Assembly (NCBI GenBank): GCA_012862575.1
Contig: BLSF01000032.1
Span: forward strand, 1-64,000
From: Parietichytrium sp. I65-24A
Taxonomy: Eukaryota > Sar > Bigyra > Thraustochytrida > Thraustochytriidae
Reading direction: 5' to 3'
Length of the DNA: 64,000 nt
Part shown: positions 48,004 to 58,290 of the stretch, in pieces
How the letters are laid out: every line of letters begins with the position of its first letter
Position numbering within the stretch: the stretch's first letter is position 1
Position numbers and translations under genes: made by a program
The notes under the pieces: model-generated
What the model was told of the DNA's origin: nothing
The model's database searches: none
Seen by the model: only the letters and a program-made list of their open reading frames with translations

Positions 48004-48870
48004 CGCAGGGACGACTTGCTTGCTTGGTCTCCTTCGCTTGTAGAAGAGATGCGCTCTTGTCCTCTGTCTTTCTGCTCCACACTTGCGCGACTTGCGTGAC
48101 TTGCGTTTTCTCCACGCCGCGGAGATGTTGTGCCTGGTCCCCGAAGACTGACTGACGAGTACTGAGTACCGGTATCCCGACTGGCAGTGGGGACTGACTG
48201 TGAGTACTGGGCACAAGGTCTTCCTGAAACTGCGAGACAGACTCTTTCTCTGAGAGATCCTGAGAGTTGCACCTGTCTTGCTGTCGACCGTGCTCCCAAG
48301 TCGCCTGGAGTAGCTCTGTGACTGGAGTGCCCAGGGATACCAAGGGATCGATAGAAGCAATGTATAAGTTATCCATGAACGTCTAGGTACGTCTATGAGC
48401 ATCTGTGCTCAACTATTGCTTACTACCCAGTATCTGACTGTGTAATAATAGGTAGCTAGCTAGCTAGTAGTGGAAGGGCTCTTCAGCCTCACTGCAAGCC
48501 TGCGGATTTAGGAAAAGTCCAGAAGATGAGATTTCACTGTCAGAACAGTCAGAACTGTCAGAACTTGAATTTTGAAGGTTGCCAGGTGGACGTGGACGTT
48601 CACAAACTTGGATTTTGGCGCAGCAACTTTGGGCAAAGGTACGAGTGCATGTACTGACGCTGAGAGTGTTGAGAAGGAGTGAACGCGCATGTATGGACTC
48701 ACATCGATGCATTGGTACATACCGTTGGCGTTGGCTTTCTTGCTGTCGAGGGTTCTGAACTTGTGCCGGTGGTTCATTGAAGAAAGTCTGATCAAGAAAC
48801 AAAGGGTTGGCTTGGCGTTTGAGTATTTTTATTGAGCGCGGACCATCTAACCATGGGGATGGCGTACGAC
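48004..48870. other. Intergenic between MTFP1-like and coiled-coil genes
   Basis: Presumed promoter and leader of the MTFP1-like gene. It contains a cluster of AGTACT/TACCGGTA palindromes at about 48155-48178 and a GCTAGCTAGCTAG run near 48453-48467. Two minus-strand frames here (48464-48874 and 48508-48795) overlap each other without recognisable content, and I do not regard them as genes. Confidence 0.5.
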
Positions 48871-49574
48871 TCACTCATGCATCTCGTCTCGTCGTTCATG
48901 AACCGGTACCCGGAGGGTTGAGGCGTAGATCTGGCGCATGAGTTTGTGCATGGAATCGGAGAACCACGACATCGCCTCTGCGTGATTTTGCTGTAGGCAC
49001 ATTGCATCTGCGCGGAGAAAAAGGAGGTCTTCGTTGATCTCTGAGACCTGGCGTACGATATCCAAAATTGCATCTTTTCGCACAACGGCCCGCGCGAAAA
49101 GATCACGAGGGTCGAGGGTACCCGTTCTTCCGGCGAATTCCGAAGCAGATGTAGCGGCAGGCCCTGCTTGGGAAAGAGAGCCAAGGCGCAGCAGGGACTG
49201 AAGAACCTGGATGGAATCCTCTGCTTGCGCAAGCTTGGGTGTCACTCAAGATCCGTCAGTACATCCAAAACAACTCGGGAGATCGGCGCCCAGTTCTGCA
49301 AATTCAAATACCCACTTACTTTTTCGCTCTTTGGTTCTGACCCGTTTTTAAAGCTCTCTGCATCCCTGAGTCGGCGAATTTCGGCAAGGAGCTCGTTCCG
49401 CTCGAGAGCCCAATCAAGCGCGTTTTGCTCCAAGTCGGTTTCCACCGAGCGCAGTCTAGCTCGCAGCACCCTGTTGGCCTCTCTCAGTTGTGCGCACTCT
49501 CTCTCAACCTGGGATTGCTCCTCTCCTGCGTTCCGCACGCTGACTTTCCGGCTCTCTGCTTCATCAGGGACCAT
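48871..49574 (-). CDS. Small coiled-coil protein, two exons, unrecognised
   Basis: Exon 49320-49574 encodes a strongly charged coiled coil (VERECAQLREANRVLRARLR, ETDLEQNALDWALERNELLA). An 86-nt intron (49234-49319, GTAAGT donor, CCCAAG acceptor, phase 0) joins it to exon 48871-49233, which encodes helices such as RAVVRKDAILDIVRQVSEIN and a C-terminus ending RRDEMHE. Total from ATG 49574 is 205 residues. Without the intron the first frame stops at 49242 and the second frame has no ATG, which supports the splice. A 5' exon at 50055-50187 may precede it (listed separately). The shape (N-terminal coiled coil, helical tail) suggests a subunit of a multiprotein complex, but I cannot name one. Confidence 0.6.
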
Positions 49575-50054
49575 CAAGTACTGGATCCACCCAGCTCAGC
49601 GCCTCCGAAAATCTATCCTTTGGCACTTGACCACTTCCCAAGCAGCAAGCGCTCTCTTTCACCGCGGCTAACGATTCTTTGCATACGATTCTTTGCATAC
49701 TCTGGCGGACGCTCCGTCTTCGAGTAAGTACTGTGAGTACTCGCGTTCTGACGGTGAGGATGGTGTTCGCATCCATATGTATTCTTAGAGCTGCACATGC
49801 CATGGGCTTTCAGGCTGTACTGCTACCAAGAGCCAGAACCAGAACCAGTGCCCATGCACAAACATGATCAACGCCTACTGGAAGCTGCGCGCACGTGCGA
49901 CGACGGCCAGCAAGCTTTGCATCGCAGTTAGTCGAGCGGTAGGTTGCGCAGCCAAGGTTGCGTTTTGGGAATTGGAAGTAGACGGCGATGAGAGATTGGC
50001 ATGAAGTAATTAGTACTCGAGTACGATGCAAGCTTTGGACATCTTTAAACTCAC

Positions 50055-50187
50055 GAGTTGAGGCTTTCGCAAGCACGAGGCGGAAGAGACCTAAGCGCTC
50101 CGCGCTCTGGTCGTCGGCGCTCAGTTGAGTCAGTTGAGGTTTCATCGCATCATGTTCTCGTGCTTCTGGAACTGCGAATTCAGTCAT
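50055..50187 (-). other. Possible 5' exon of the coiled-coil gene
   Basis: ATG at 50187 opens MTEFAVPEAREHDAM, then KPQLTQLSADDQSAERLGLF, and ends at a GTGAGT donor (intron from 50054) in phase 1. An AG at 49595-49596 would give a phase-matched acceptor and read straight into the coiled-coil exon (PGWIQYLMVPDEAE). The acceptor has no pyrimidine tract and the intron would be 460 nt, longer than its neighbours, so this is only a candidate. Confidence 0.3.
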
Positions 50188-50992
50188 TCAGAAAATTCAT
50201 TCATAGTGAATTGATTGCTGATGACAGTGCTCACTGAATGAATGATCAACAACAGCGTCTTGAGATGTCTCGTGCATGCCATGAATGCCATGTGTTGTGC
50301 ATGATTATCGCCTCCGAGTCGCAGTCATAGTCTGTCAGTCTGAGAGAGAAAATATCTTTTGAACTAGTAGACGCGTGTGTAAGTACTAAGCTAAGGGGGA
50401 GGTGAGTAGGAAGGAACACTAACACAGAACACACGGAATTATGGTGCAGGAAGTGAGGTCACTATTAGTTCAGGTGATGCCAGCTAAGCTTTTAGTTGAG
50501 GAATGTTTCCGCGTTTCGAAAGGTTGTATTCACGGTACCGGGTGGGTAATGTAACACTGTAGGCACCGGTGATTTGCACTGATCAGAGTACTCAGTACCG
50601 GTACTCTACCGCATCCAGTGGTAACTCAGGTAAACCATGGTAAACCAATGTATCCAACTTGAACCTGACACGTTCTGACAATTTCTGACACGTTGAATTG
50701 CGCTGTCACTGTGGCACTGTGGCACTGTCGCACTGACACTGACAGAAAGAGCCAAACCCCAAACCCCAAACGACCAAACGAACGGCCAAAACAGCCAAAC
50801 GACGCAGACAATCGCAGACGATCGCAGACATCTAAAACATCTTCAACATCTCCGACAGCTGAGACGTCCCAGAGATCCCACAGAGCTGGAAAGGGCGAAG
50901 GACAAAGTGCGAGAGAGCTGCGGCGCGTGTTTTGGTGAGTGGCGACAAGTTCGGGAGTATAAGCGCAGAGCGCCGTCAAGTTAGAAGGAACC
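50188..50992. other. Intergenic, probable divergent promoter of the coiled-coil and Hsp20 genes
   Basis: Holds tandem-like GTGGCACT/GACACT units at about 50705-50745, a short CCCCAAACCCCAAAC stretch at about 50757-50771, and TACCGGTAC/AGTACT palindromes at about 50585-50605. A TATA-like AGTATAAGC lies about 35 bases before the Hsp20 ATG. No gene is visible. Confidence 0.45.
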
Positions 50993-51468
50993 ATGTCCAA
51001 GGAGTCTACGGTGGCCCACAGCTCGGTGCACTTTAGCCCGTTTCATTTGGCCAAGTCGGACCCGTCCATGCGCGACGCTTTCAGGTAAGTCACGATCTTG
51101 CGCAGCTGCGGGAACTCACGTGGCGAGTACTCACTTTGCTTCGCGAAAGAACCGACTTGAAAGAAACCGATACGGCTTACGTGGCGGTCGTGGAGGTACC
51201 AGGGGTGCCGAAAGAGCAGTGCTCCGTGGAGGTGAAGAATGATACTCTCACATTGACCGCGCACTACCAACACGAGCGCAGCGGAGACAGCGAAAAGATT
51301 CTCTGGAGGGAGAGATACGTCGGCGACGTCACTCGCCAAATGAAGTTGCCAGAGCACGTCGACGTGAAAGCTATTACGGCGCGCCACGAAAATGGCCTTT
51401 TGACCATTACAATCCCAAAGCTCAAGCTTGACGAGGAGCCGGAGACTCATAAAGTCGAGGTCTTGTGA
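50993..51468 (+). CDS. Small heat-shock protein, Hsp20/alpha-crystallin family, two exons
   Basis: ATP-independent holdase chaperone that binds unfolding proteins. Exon 1 is 50993-51084, the 65-nt intron is 51085-51149 (GTAAGT...AAAG, phase 2) and exon 2 is 51150-51468: 136 residues. The alpha-crystallin domain covers about 33-128. Diagnostic pieces are AYVAVVEVPGVPKEQCSVEV, RERYVGDVTRQMKLPEHVD and the closing ENGLLTITIPKL. The N-terminal arm is short (about 30 residues, MSKESTVAHSSVHFSPF) and the C-terminal tail ends THKVEVL, where V-E-V matches the I/V-x-I/V anchor that docks neighbouring dimers in sHSP oligomers. Probably cytosolic; no targeting signal. Confidence 0.93.
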
Positions 51469-52606
51469 TTCTGTAGCTGGCATGCGTTTCCTTGGTGATG
51501 CGTGGGAGCCGGACAGCGGAGTTCTCCCGAGATGCACTGACTGTGAGTATTTCATTATCTCCTAATTCTTTCCAAAACAACGAAGAAGAAGGCGCAGAAT
51601 CTAAAAATGAAAAATAAAAAAAAAACGAGGATAAGCTTATAGTGTCCGGCACATTTGTTGGGGTTGTGCTCTTCCCAAAAGACAACTCTTGTCTTGCGTC
51701 TGGTACCGGTCAATAAATGTTCTATTCCGGTGCCAGGGTCCTGACAGAAGTCCAGCGAGCTTTGGCATTCCCCTTAAATATTTCTCCTAGATCCCCGTCA
51801 AACCGGATCGGCAGGAGTGATAGCACCATGCAAGAAAGCAAGACCTTGAGTGGTTTGCTGAGCTGTCAAAGTAACGCGATTGCCGCCCAGGTCCTGATCG
51901 TAAAGAGTTGCTGCTGGCCATCTCATTGAGCACGAAGAGGACTTACTTTGTCACAAGTAAAACTAGCCCTCATTCGTTTGACGAACTCGGGTCGGACACC
52001 GCGTTCACAGTTTCGAATCAGTCCGAGTCAACTATGCGTCTTCACTTCTAACTTGACTCGAGAGAAAAAAAAAGTAGTGACATCGAAAGTAGGGTTCAGG
52101 TGGTTCAGGGGTCTTTGAGTGTCCTTTGTTGTCTTTGGTCTACGAGATTCTACGGATACTCGAAGTCAGTGCACGACCTACGTGTACTAGGCACAATCTA
52201 CGATGGTATTGGCAGTGTAATGGATGGCCAGAACGAAATGGAGAGACTATCGGGGGAGTAGATGGGCGCAGGGGAAACTAGGAGTGATAACGACACAGTG
52301 TGGGAGTAGGCAGCCCTTCGGACGTGTTCTGTTCTGTTGGGCAGTGACCTTGCCAATGTGGCAGTCCCCGAACGTGCAAACGCACCAACGTGCAGTGCGC
52401 CTCCGAAGGGGTCAAAGATCGATCGTTCGAGGCCGGAGAGAGGCGTGGGTTGACAGCACGTGTCAGCTCGCAAGCCTTGTCATGGGTGTGCCAGTGCCAT
52501 CACAGGGAGCTTGAGACCGCCGGAGTCTTGCCCAAATTGCCTCTTAGTGCGAAAGATAGAACGCCCTGCGCAAGTTTTCGTGAACGCCTGCAGAGCTCGA
52601 GAAACC
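51469..52606. other. Intergenic between Hsp20 and alanyl-tRNA synthetase
   Basis: The first 260 bases look like the Hsp20 3' UTR: an A-rich run with AATAAA-like sequence at about 51606-51625 and CAATAAATG at 51710-51718. The rest holds no recognisable gene. Immediately before the synthetase ATG, the same frame is open back to 52460 but lacks an ATG. Confidence 0.5.
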
Positions 52607-55600
52607 ATGAGCGGCCGTCGCCTTGCCGGTGGCCAAGTCCGCAAACTTTTCGTGGATTTCTTCGAACGTCGCCATGGACACAAGCTTGTGGAGTCTAGCC
52701 CTCTAGTTCCACATGGGGCTGATGAATCCCTGCTATTCACGAACGCCGGCATGGTCCAGTTCAAGGATGTGTTTCTAGGGAACGAGCAACGTCCTTACTC
52801 ACGGGCGGTGACCGTACAGAAGTGCCTTCGAGCGGGGGGCAAGCACAACGATCTGGAGAATGTTGGTTTCACTCCACGGCACCACACCTTCTTTGAGATG
52901 TTGGGAAACTTTTCCTTTGGAGACTATTTTAAGGAAGAAGCGATTGTCTACGCTTGGGATTTTGTCACGCGGGAGCTGGAACTGAACCCTTCTCGACTTC
53001 GCGTGACGATATTTCAGGACGACGACGAGAGCGAGGTTCTGTGGAAGAAGGTTCTCGGAAACAACGGTGTTCCAATTATTCGTAAAGGTGTCAAGGATAA
53101 CTTTTGGTCGATGGGCGATGGTGCCGGACTTCCCTGTGGCCCGTGTTCAGAAATTTTCTTCGATACTGGCCGCGAGGACCTCGGAGAAGATGATCGCTTC
53201 CTTGAAATTTGGAACCTTGTTTTCATGCAGTACCAGATGGACGGCATCGGCGGTCTTGCGCCTTTGCCCAAACCTTGCGTAGACACAGGAATGGGGCTGG
53301 AGCGAGTCTGCTCCGTTGTACAAGGAGTTGAATCCAACTTTGAAACCGACATTTTCCAGCCTTTGGTTTCAGGGGCCAATGACTTGCTCCGATCCACTTC
53401 GGACCCTGCCGCGCAAGAGCTCTTGAACAGTGGCTTCTGCCAAAAGGTGATTTCTGATCACATTCGCGCAGCTGCGTTCCTAATTGCAGACGGAGTCGCA
53501 CCAAGTAACGTCGGTCGCGGTTATGTGCTACGAAGGATTATTCGACGCGCGGCAGGCTTTGGCCACCGCGCTGGAAGGCGCGAGCCCTTCATGAGCTCCT
53601 TACTACCAGTTTTGATCCAATCGTTCGAGTTTCAAGGTTCGAATACTTTTCCCGAGCTAGTTGAGAGGCAAAAGACTATCGGGGCGGTGATCGAAGGAGA
53701 AGAGAAAATATTCTTCCGAACTCTCTCACAAGGGCTGCGTACCTTGCAAGAGTATGTCGATGGTGATTCTGCGCGCAACAGCAGACGTCTCGGGGGAGAT
53801 GTCGCTTTCAAAATGTACGACACGTTCGGCTTCCCTCTAGACTTCACTGTCCTTGTCGCAAAGGACCATGGCATGGAAGTGGACCTCGCATCATTCGAGC
53901 GGTTGATGGAAGATCAGCGGGCTCGCTCTGGTGCAGGACTATCATGGAGTCAAGGCGATGCTACCCCTGTTTCCGAGCTCACTGGAAATCCTCAGGGGAT
54001 CAAACCAAGCAATACTGTCCGTAGTTGGGTGAACGATCAGATTCGGCCAAATTTTACTGGATATTCGGATCTCGTCGAGGAATCTGCAAAGGTGCTTGCC
54101 TCTGAAACATTGCCGAATTCCAATTTCGCTTGGGTTTCCATTTCGCCTTGCCCGTTTTACGCCGAGAGCGGTGGTCAAGTTGGGGACAGTGGCTTTGTAG
54201 AGACTGAGGATGGCCACCGTCTTCAAGTTCTTAACGTCGTGAAGCCTTACAAGGATGGCATTGCTCTCCTTGTGGACACCACCCCTCTCACCGGTAGGTC
54301 GCTCGCAGTCGGCGCACACGTTCGTGCAGTCGTAGATGCGGAGGGGCGAAAGTTTTGCTCCATCCATCACACCGCCACACATGCGCTACACGGGGCTCTT
54401 CGAAGTGTACTCGGTGATCAGGTTCTCCAGGCTGGGTCTCACGTCACAAAGGACCGCTTGCGCTTTGATTTTACTCACCCGGAGCCTTTGTCTGCACAGC
54501 AGGTAAGTATTCTCTTAAATTCTCTCACCACAGTTTGAAGCTGCATCTCGTGTGTAGGAGCGCTCGTATTTCTTTCCGTTGCGAACGCACCAAGGAATAG
54601 ATGCAAAATTGAAAGATGTCATTCCCTTCTCAACTTTGTGGCCACTGGATTCATTTTGTGTTTCTGCGGTCCGAGAAGGGTTCATCGAGATTGAAAATGT
54701 TGTCTCACTTTGGAAGAGAATTTGGTTGTCGTGGAGATGGTATGCTGACCTGAGCTTTTGCATTTTTTTTTTGGCGTGAAACAGATTCAGGCTGTGGAGG
54801 ACGCTGTGAACACCTTTGCGTTGCACAACATTCCCGTCTCCACTAAGGAGATGCCGATTGAGGAGGCGAAGGACGCTAATGCTCTCATGATGTTTGGAGA
54901 AAAATACGGAGACATTGTGCGAGTTGTTGCAATGGAAGGCAACGAGGCGACACGCGGGGAATGCCTGGAACGCTCTGCTGAGTTGTGCGGAGGCACCCAT
55001 GTGTCCAGCTCGCTAGAATTATACCCCTTCAAAGTAGTTTCCGAGTCCTCAGTAGCGTCTGGCACCCGTCGCATCGAAGCCGTCGCCTCCAAATACGCAC
55101 ATGACTGGTATAAAGCGCGTGAGTCCGCTTTGAGCGATGCTGGGACGATGACTCGATCAAATGATGCTTCTCCGCGCGCCGTCCTTGACTCGCTGTCAAA
55201 GCTATGTGAGAAGGAGAAGGCACAGAGGAAACAAATCGCTGCTATGCGTCAGCAAATATTTGAGTTGAGCTGCGCGACGCCTACTCTGTCACAGGGCAAG
55301 CTACACATCCATTGTATCCCTGACTTAACTCCTGATGAGCCGAAGGAAACGTCCAAGGCGATGCAGGAGTTTAGCTCCCTAGCCATGGATAAGAAGCCAG
55401 AGGGTATCCATGTGATTGTTTGCGGGCAGAAGCGGATTGTGGTGGCCACTAAATCAGACTGTACTCATGCTGGAAAACTTCTCCAGTCTTGCTTTAAAAG
55501 TCTTGGAGAAGTATTCGGAAGCCATTCGTCAGGAAAAGGAGGTGGTGGGAAGGGTTTCGCTCAGGGGCAGTTTAATGGCGGTTGCCCGGGGAGTTTGGCC

Positions 55601-55651
55601 GATCTTCTTGGTGCTTTGAACAAGTGTACGGCCACACCCACTTCCAAGTGA
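52607..55651 (+). CDS. AARS: Alanyl-tRNA synthetase, bacterial/organellar type, two exons
   Basis: Charges tRNA-Ala with alanine and hydrolyses mischarged Ser/Gly-tRNA-Ala. Exon 1 is 52607-54502; intron 54503-54784 (282 nt, GTAAGT, phase 0); exon 2 54785-55651: 920 residues, a normal length. The class II core is intact: motif 1 region (FTNAGMVQFKDVFLG), motif 2 region (RHHTFFEMLGNFSFGDYF), DNFWSMG and CGPCSEI, motif 3 (VDTGMGLERV). The tRNA-binding helices include GRGYVLRRIIRRA. The editing-site metal ligands are HHTATH (residues 588 and 592) and CGGTH (700 and 704). A C-Ala-like Gly-rich tail (SSGKGGGGKGFAQG) ends the protein. The GNFSFGDYF and LVFMQY wording is bacterial/mitochondrial rather than cytosolic-eukaryotic. 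The start is the first in-frame ATG; the frame is open for 49 codons upstream, so a targeting peptide could come from an unseen 5' exon. Confidence 0.95.
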
Positions 55652-55901
55652 AGTAGTTTTTCGCTTTTGTTAGTATTTTAGAATTTGGTATGCATGAGAA
55701 TAATTGTAAAGGTAATTTCATTTCCACTCGATGTGCCTGTCTTCTTGGTCTTGCTGACACAGCGAGCACCTGTCTTCAGTCTCTCGCGCTTGACTTCTTC
55801 GACAAGACTGTTTGTTGCGGGAGATTCTGGCAGCAAAAAGTAAGAAAAAAGAAGAGGGATATATAGATGCTGTGTACGTACATAGTTCTCAACACGGATC
55901 A

Positions 55902-57590
55902 CTACAAAGCCTGCTGCTTATTTTGCAGCACAAGTTGATGTTCAAGCCATTCCAAGTCGTAGATGGGTATTCTCCATTGCTTTGCCCGGAGGCACTTCTC
56001 CCCCTCCTTGTCTTTGGCGACGAGGTGCGTCACTCGCGGGTTTTTGCGCGTCAGTCTATCCGTGAAATTTGCACCCAAAGCCCTGCAACAACATCCGCAA
56101 CGATTAGTCAGTGTTCTTCCTGCCCGGCCCTTGTTGTGTGTGTATTCATTCACTTCAGAGTAAACTTACTTTGCCACCACTTCGACCCTTCTTCGTTCTT
56201 CGTTCACGTATCTGCTGACACAAATGAGAGCATTTTTGAAATCGCTCGCGGGCTGAAGGCTGACCGGGTTCAAGCGTACCGGTTCGCTTTTGACTCTCGA
56301 GATTCGTCGGTTCTCTTTTCCGAGATTTCCCAAATATTTTTGCAAGTCGACTGCAACGTTTCCGTCGCGATCGCTCGAGGCTGATGGTTTCTCGGGTTTC
56401 TCTGGCTCGCCTTCGGTTTTTAGTCGTTTCGAGGGTGGGGAATTTGTTTGTGCGCGATTCTCAAGAACTTTGTTGCCTATTGCATGAAGCGGCCGTTTTT
56501 TACGCGAGGGGTTCTCGCACTTTTCGATGCACTCCAGTACGAAAGGCATCTCTATCATTTGAAGGTTTGGATTCAGCCCCCGAAGCTGCGCCAGGTACTC
56601 TTTGCTAGCCTGATGTCCAACGAGTACATGAGTGACGAGTTTATTCCATTCCCAATACACCGTGGCACCACAACACGTCAGAATAAAGAGGGTCGTTCTC
56701 CATCTTTTGGCATCAAATCCATGCGGGAAGATTACAAGTTTCTCGAAGATGTCCAGACATTTGTTGTTTTCGCGCAGCTTATCAAAAGCAGCCTTTTCAG
56801 CGCTCAGCTGCAACTCTAACTCTTCCTTGTATTTTTGGGCAAGGACAGCTTGCTGGGCAGCTTCCTCAGCTTGTTTACGTTTCAAGTCCGCTAGATCTTG
56901 CAAACGTTCCTTTTTCACGACTGCAGTGGTTTTAGAGTCAGAAGGCTTGAGGGAGTATTTGTCCTCGGGTAGACACCTGCTCTGTTTGATACAGTCCTCT
57001 AGCCAGTCTCGTGTTACAATCTGCGTCATCTCGGTCTTGTCCGTGGCAATCTGATTCCATGCCATCGCGGCTTGGTATTTTTCCCCCGTGGCAGACTCGG
57101 CTATGAGGTGGGTGCAGTGGAATCTTGAAAGCTCTCCGTAGTACTTGCCGCCGTTGGCTTCGATCGCCCGGATGAGTTTTTGCCGCATTTTGGGGTCCCG
57201 TTGAAAACCGGTTATGCAGATCTGCAGGCCGTAAAGCGGCTTGACGAGAAAGTTACTTTTGTCCACGAGTGCCTCCGCGCGAACACACGCCTTGACCCAT
57301 TCCGGCGTGACCACCGGGATACCCCACTCCATTGCCGCAATGTACTTTTGGCTGGCCACTGACTTGGCCACCAACACGTTCGTGGCTTTGGTGAACATCC
57401 CGGAATAGTTGCCGCCGCCGGAATTGACCATCATCCTGATTCGGTCCCGCTCGTTGATGTCCAGTCCCGTGCCGCTCACGTCCACGCCCAAAAACACATG
57501 CCTTGACCCTACCAGCTCCGACGCTTGCGTGTACTCTTCCCCGCTCGGCTGGTGCAACTGCAGCGACGGCACAGAGTCCTTGCTCGACAT
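55902..57590 (-). CDS. Four-BRCT protein, TopBP1/Dpb11/Rad4-like, two exons
   Basis: Exon 1 56170-57590, intron 56083-56169 (87 nt, GTAAGT...TTGCAG, phase 2), exon 2 55902-56082: 533 residues. BRCT1 about 27-117 (TPEWVKAC Trp box), BRCT2 about 120-215 (TRDWLEDCIKQ), a charged coiled coil about 225-278 (ADLKRKQAEEAAQQAVLAQK), BRCT3 about 279-357 (lacks the Trp), basic stretches RKKRP and PSKRLK that look like nuclear signals, and BRCT4 about 448-530, split by the intron and ending YDLEWLEHQ. Paired BRCTs bind phosphopeptides; four-BRCT proteins of this size act as scaffolds in replication origin firing and the ATR checkpoint. The coiled coil between the pairs is not typical of yeast Dpb11, so orthology is tentative. 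Start is ATG 57590; the preceding residues come from a CT/GA tract. Converges on the synthetase gene with a 250-base gap. Confidence 0.85.
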
Positions 57591-57755
57591 TCTCCCTCTC
57601 TCTCTCTCTCTCACTCCTCTCTCTCACTCCTCTGTACACTGTGTGTACACTGTGCGTACACTGTGTGTACACTGTCTCGCGCTCTGCTTTGCGGTTGTGA
57701 GGCAAGTGTTGTGAGCGCGGACACTCCTTCACTCACTCACTCACTCACTCACTTG
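57591..57755. repeat. CT tract, 11-bp tandem repeat and ACTC microsatellite upstream of the BRCT gene
   Basis: (CT)n with CACTC interruptions at about 57594-57632, then four tandem copies of an 11-base unit TACACTGTGTG (about 57634-57676, last copy partial), then (ACTC)n at about 57731-57752. It lies within 165 bases of the BRCT ATG, the same position as the tract before the giant gene. Confidence 0.8.
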
Positions 57756-58290
57756 CTCACTGTTTCTTTTTTAAATGAAAAATTCGTACTCGCTCGACTC
57801 GAGTACTGTATAGGACTATAGTAGTCACTAGCTAGTGCAACCAGTTTTCAAAATTGAAAAAGTACTACCTCGCACTACTCGTTGTGGCTATCCTACTTTT
57901 ATGGGTTGGCATAGGCTAGTCATAGGTTGCAATAGGTTGCCCTCGTGTTCCTTTCACCCTCACAACATCTCACAACATCTCACAACCCACGCACTACGTG
58001 ACACCCTCTTACCAGACCCTACCATGCCGTACAGATTGCAAGACTAGGACACAGGCGCTAAGCTAATACCCGGGAAACAGCGTACCGGTAATACCGGACC
58101 TAGTCTTGTACGAGCACACGCGGATACTCTGTTGAAAAGTGATGTGCGAGTACACTTTGCGGTGTACAATCTTTCGCTGTTCTAGAGGCTGGCGTGGACG
58201 CACTCTGGAACAAGGCAAGTGACTCAGGAGGGAGGAGAGTGAGGTGGCTGTGAGGTCTCTTGCAGAACCAAGTGTGGGAGATATAAATAA
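57756..58290. other. Divergent intergenic region, BRCT gene to ROK kinase
   Basis: Probable shared promoter. Contains CTCGAGTACT (about 57796-57806), CACTAGCTAGTG (about 57826-57837) and TACCGGTAATACCGG (about 58083-58097), members of the palindrome set seen in other gene flanks. No gene is visible. Confidence 0.5.

Noticed and set aside
48464-48874. Minus-strand open frames between MTFP1 and the coiled-coil gene
   Set aside because: They overlap each other in different frames with no motifs, and the region fits a promoter or leader better.
49296-49319. A 24-nt intron (GTAAGT to TTTGCAG) in the coiled-coil gene
   Set aside because: Too short compared with other introns here (65-107 nt mostly), and it leads to an early stop. 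The 86-nt alternative restores the downstream frame.
50757-50771. CCCCAAA repeats resembling telomere sequence
   Set aside because: Only two units, and inside a gene-dense region. Not evidence of a telomere or an internal telomeric array.
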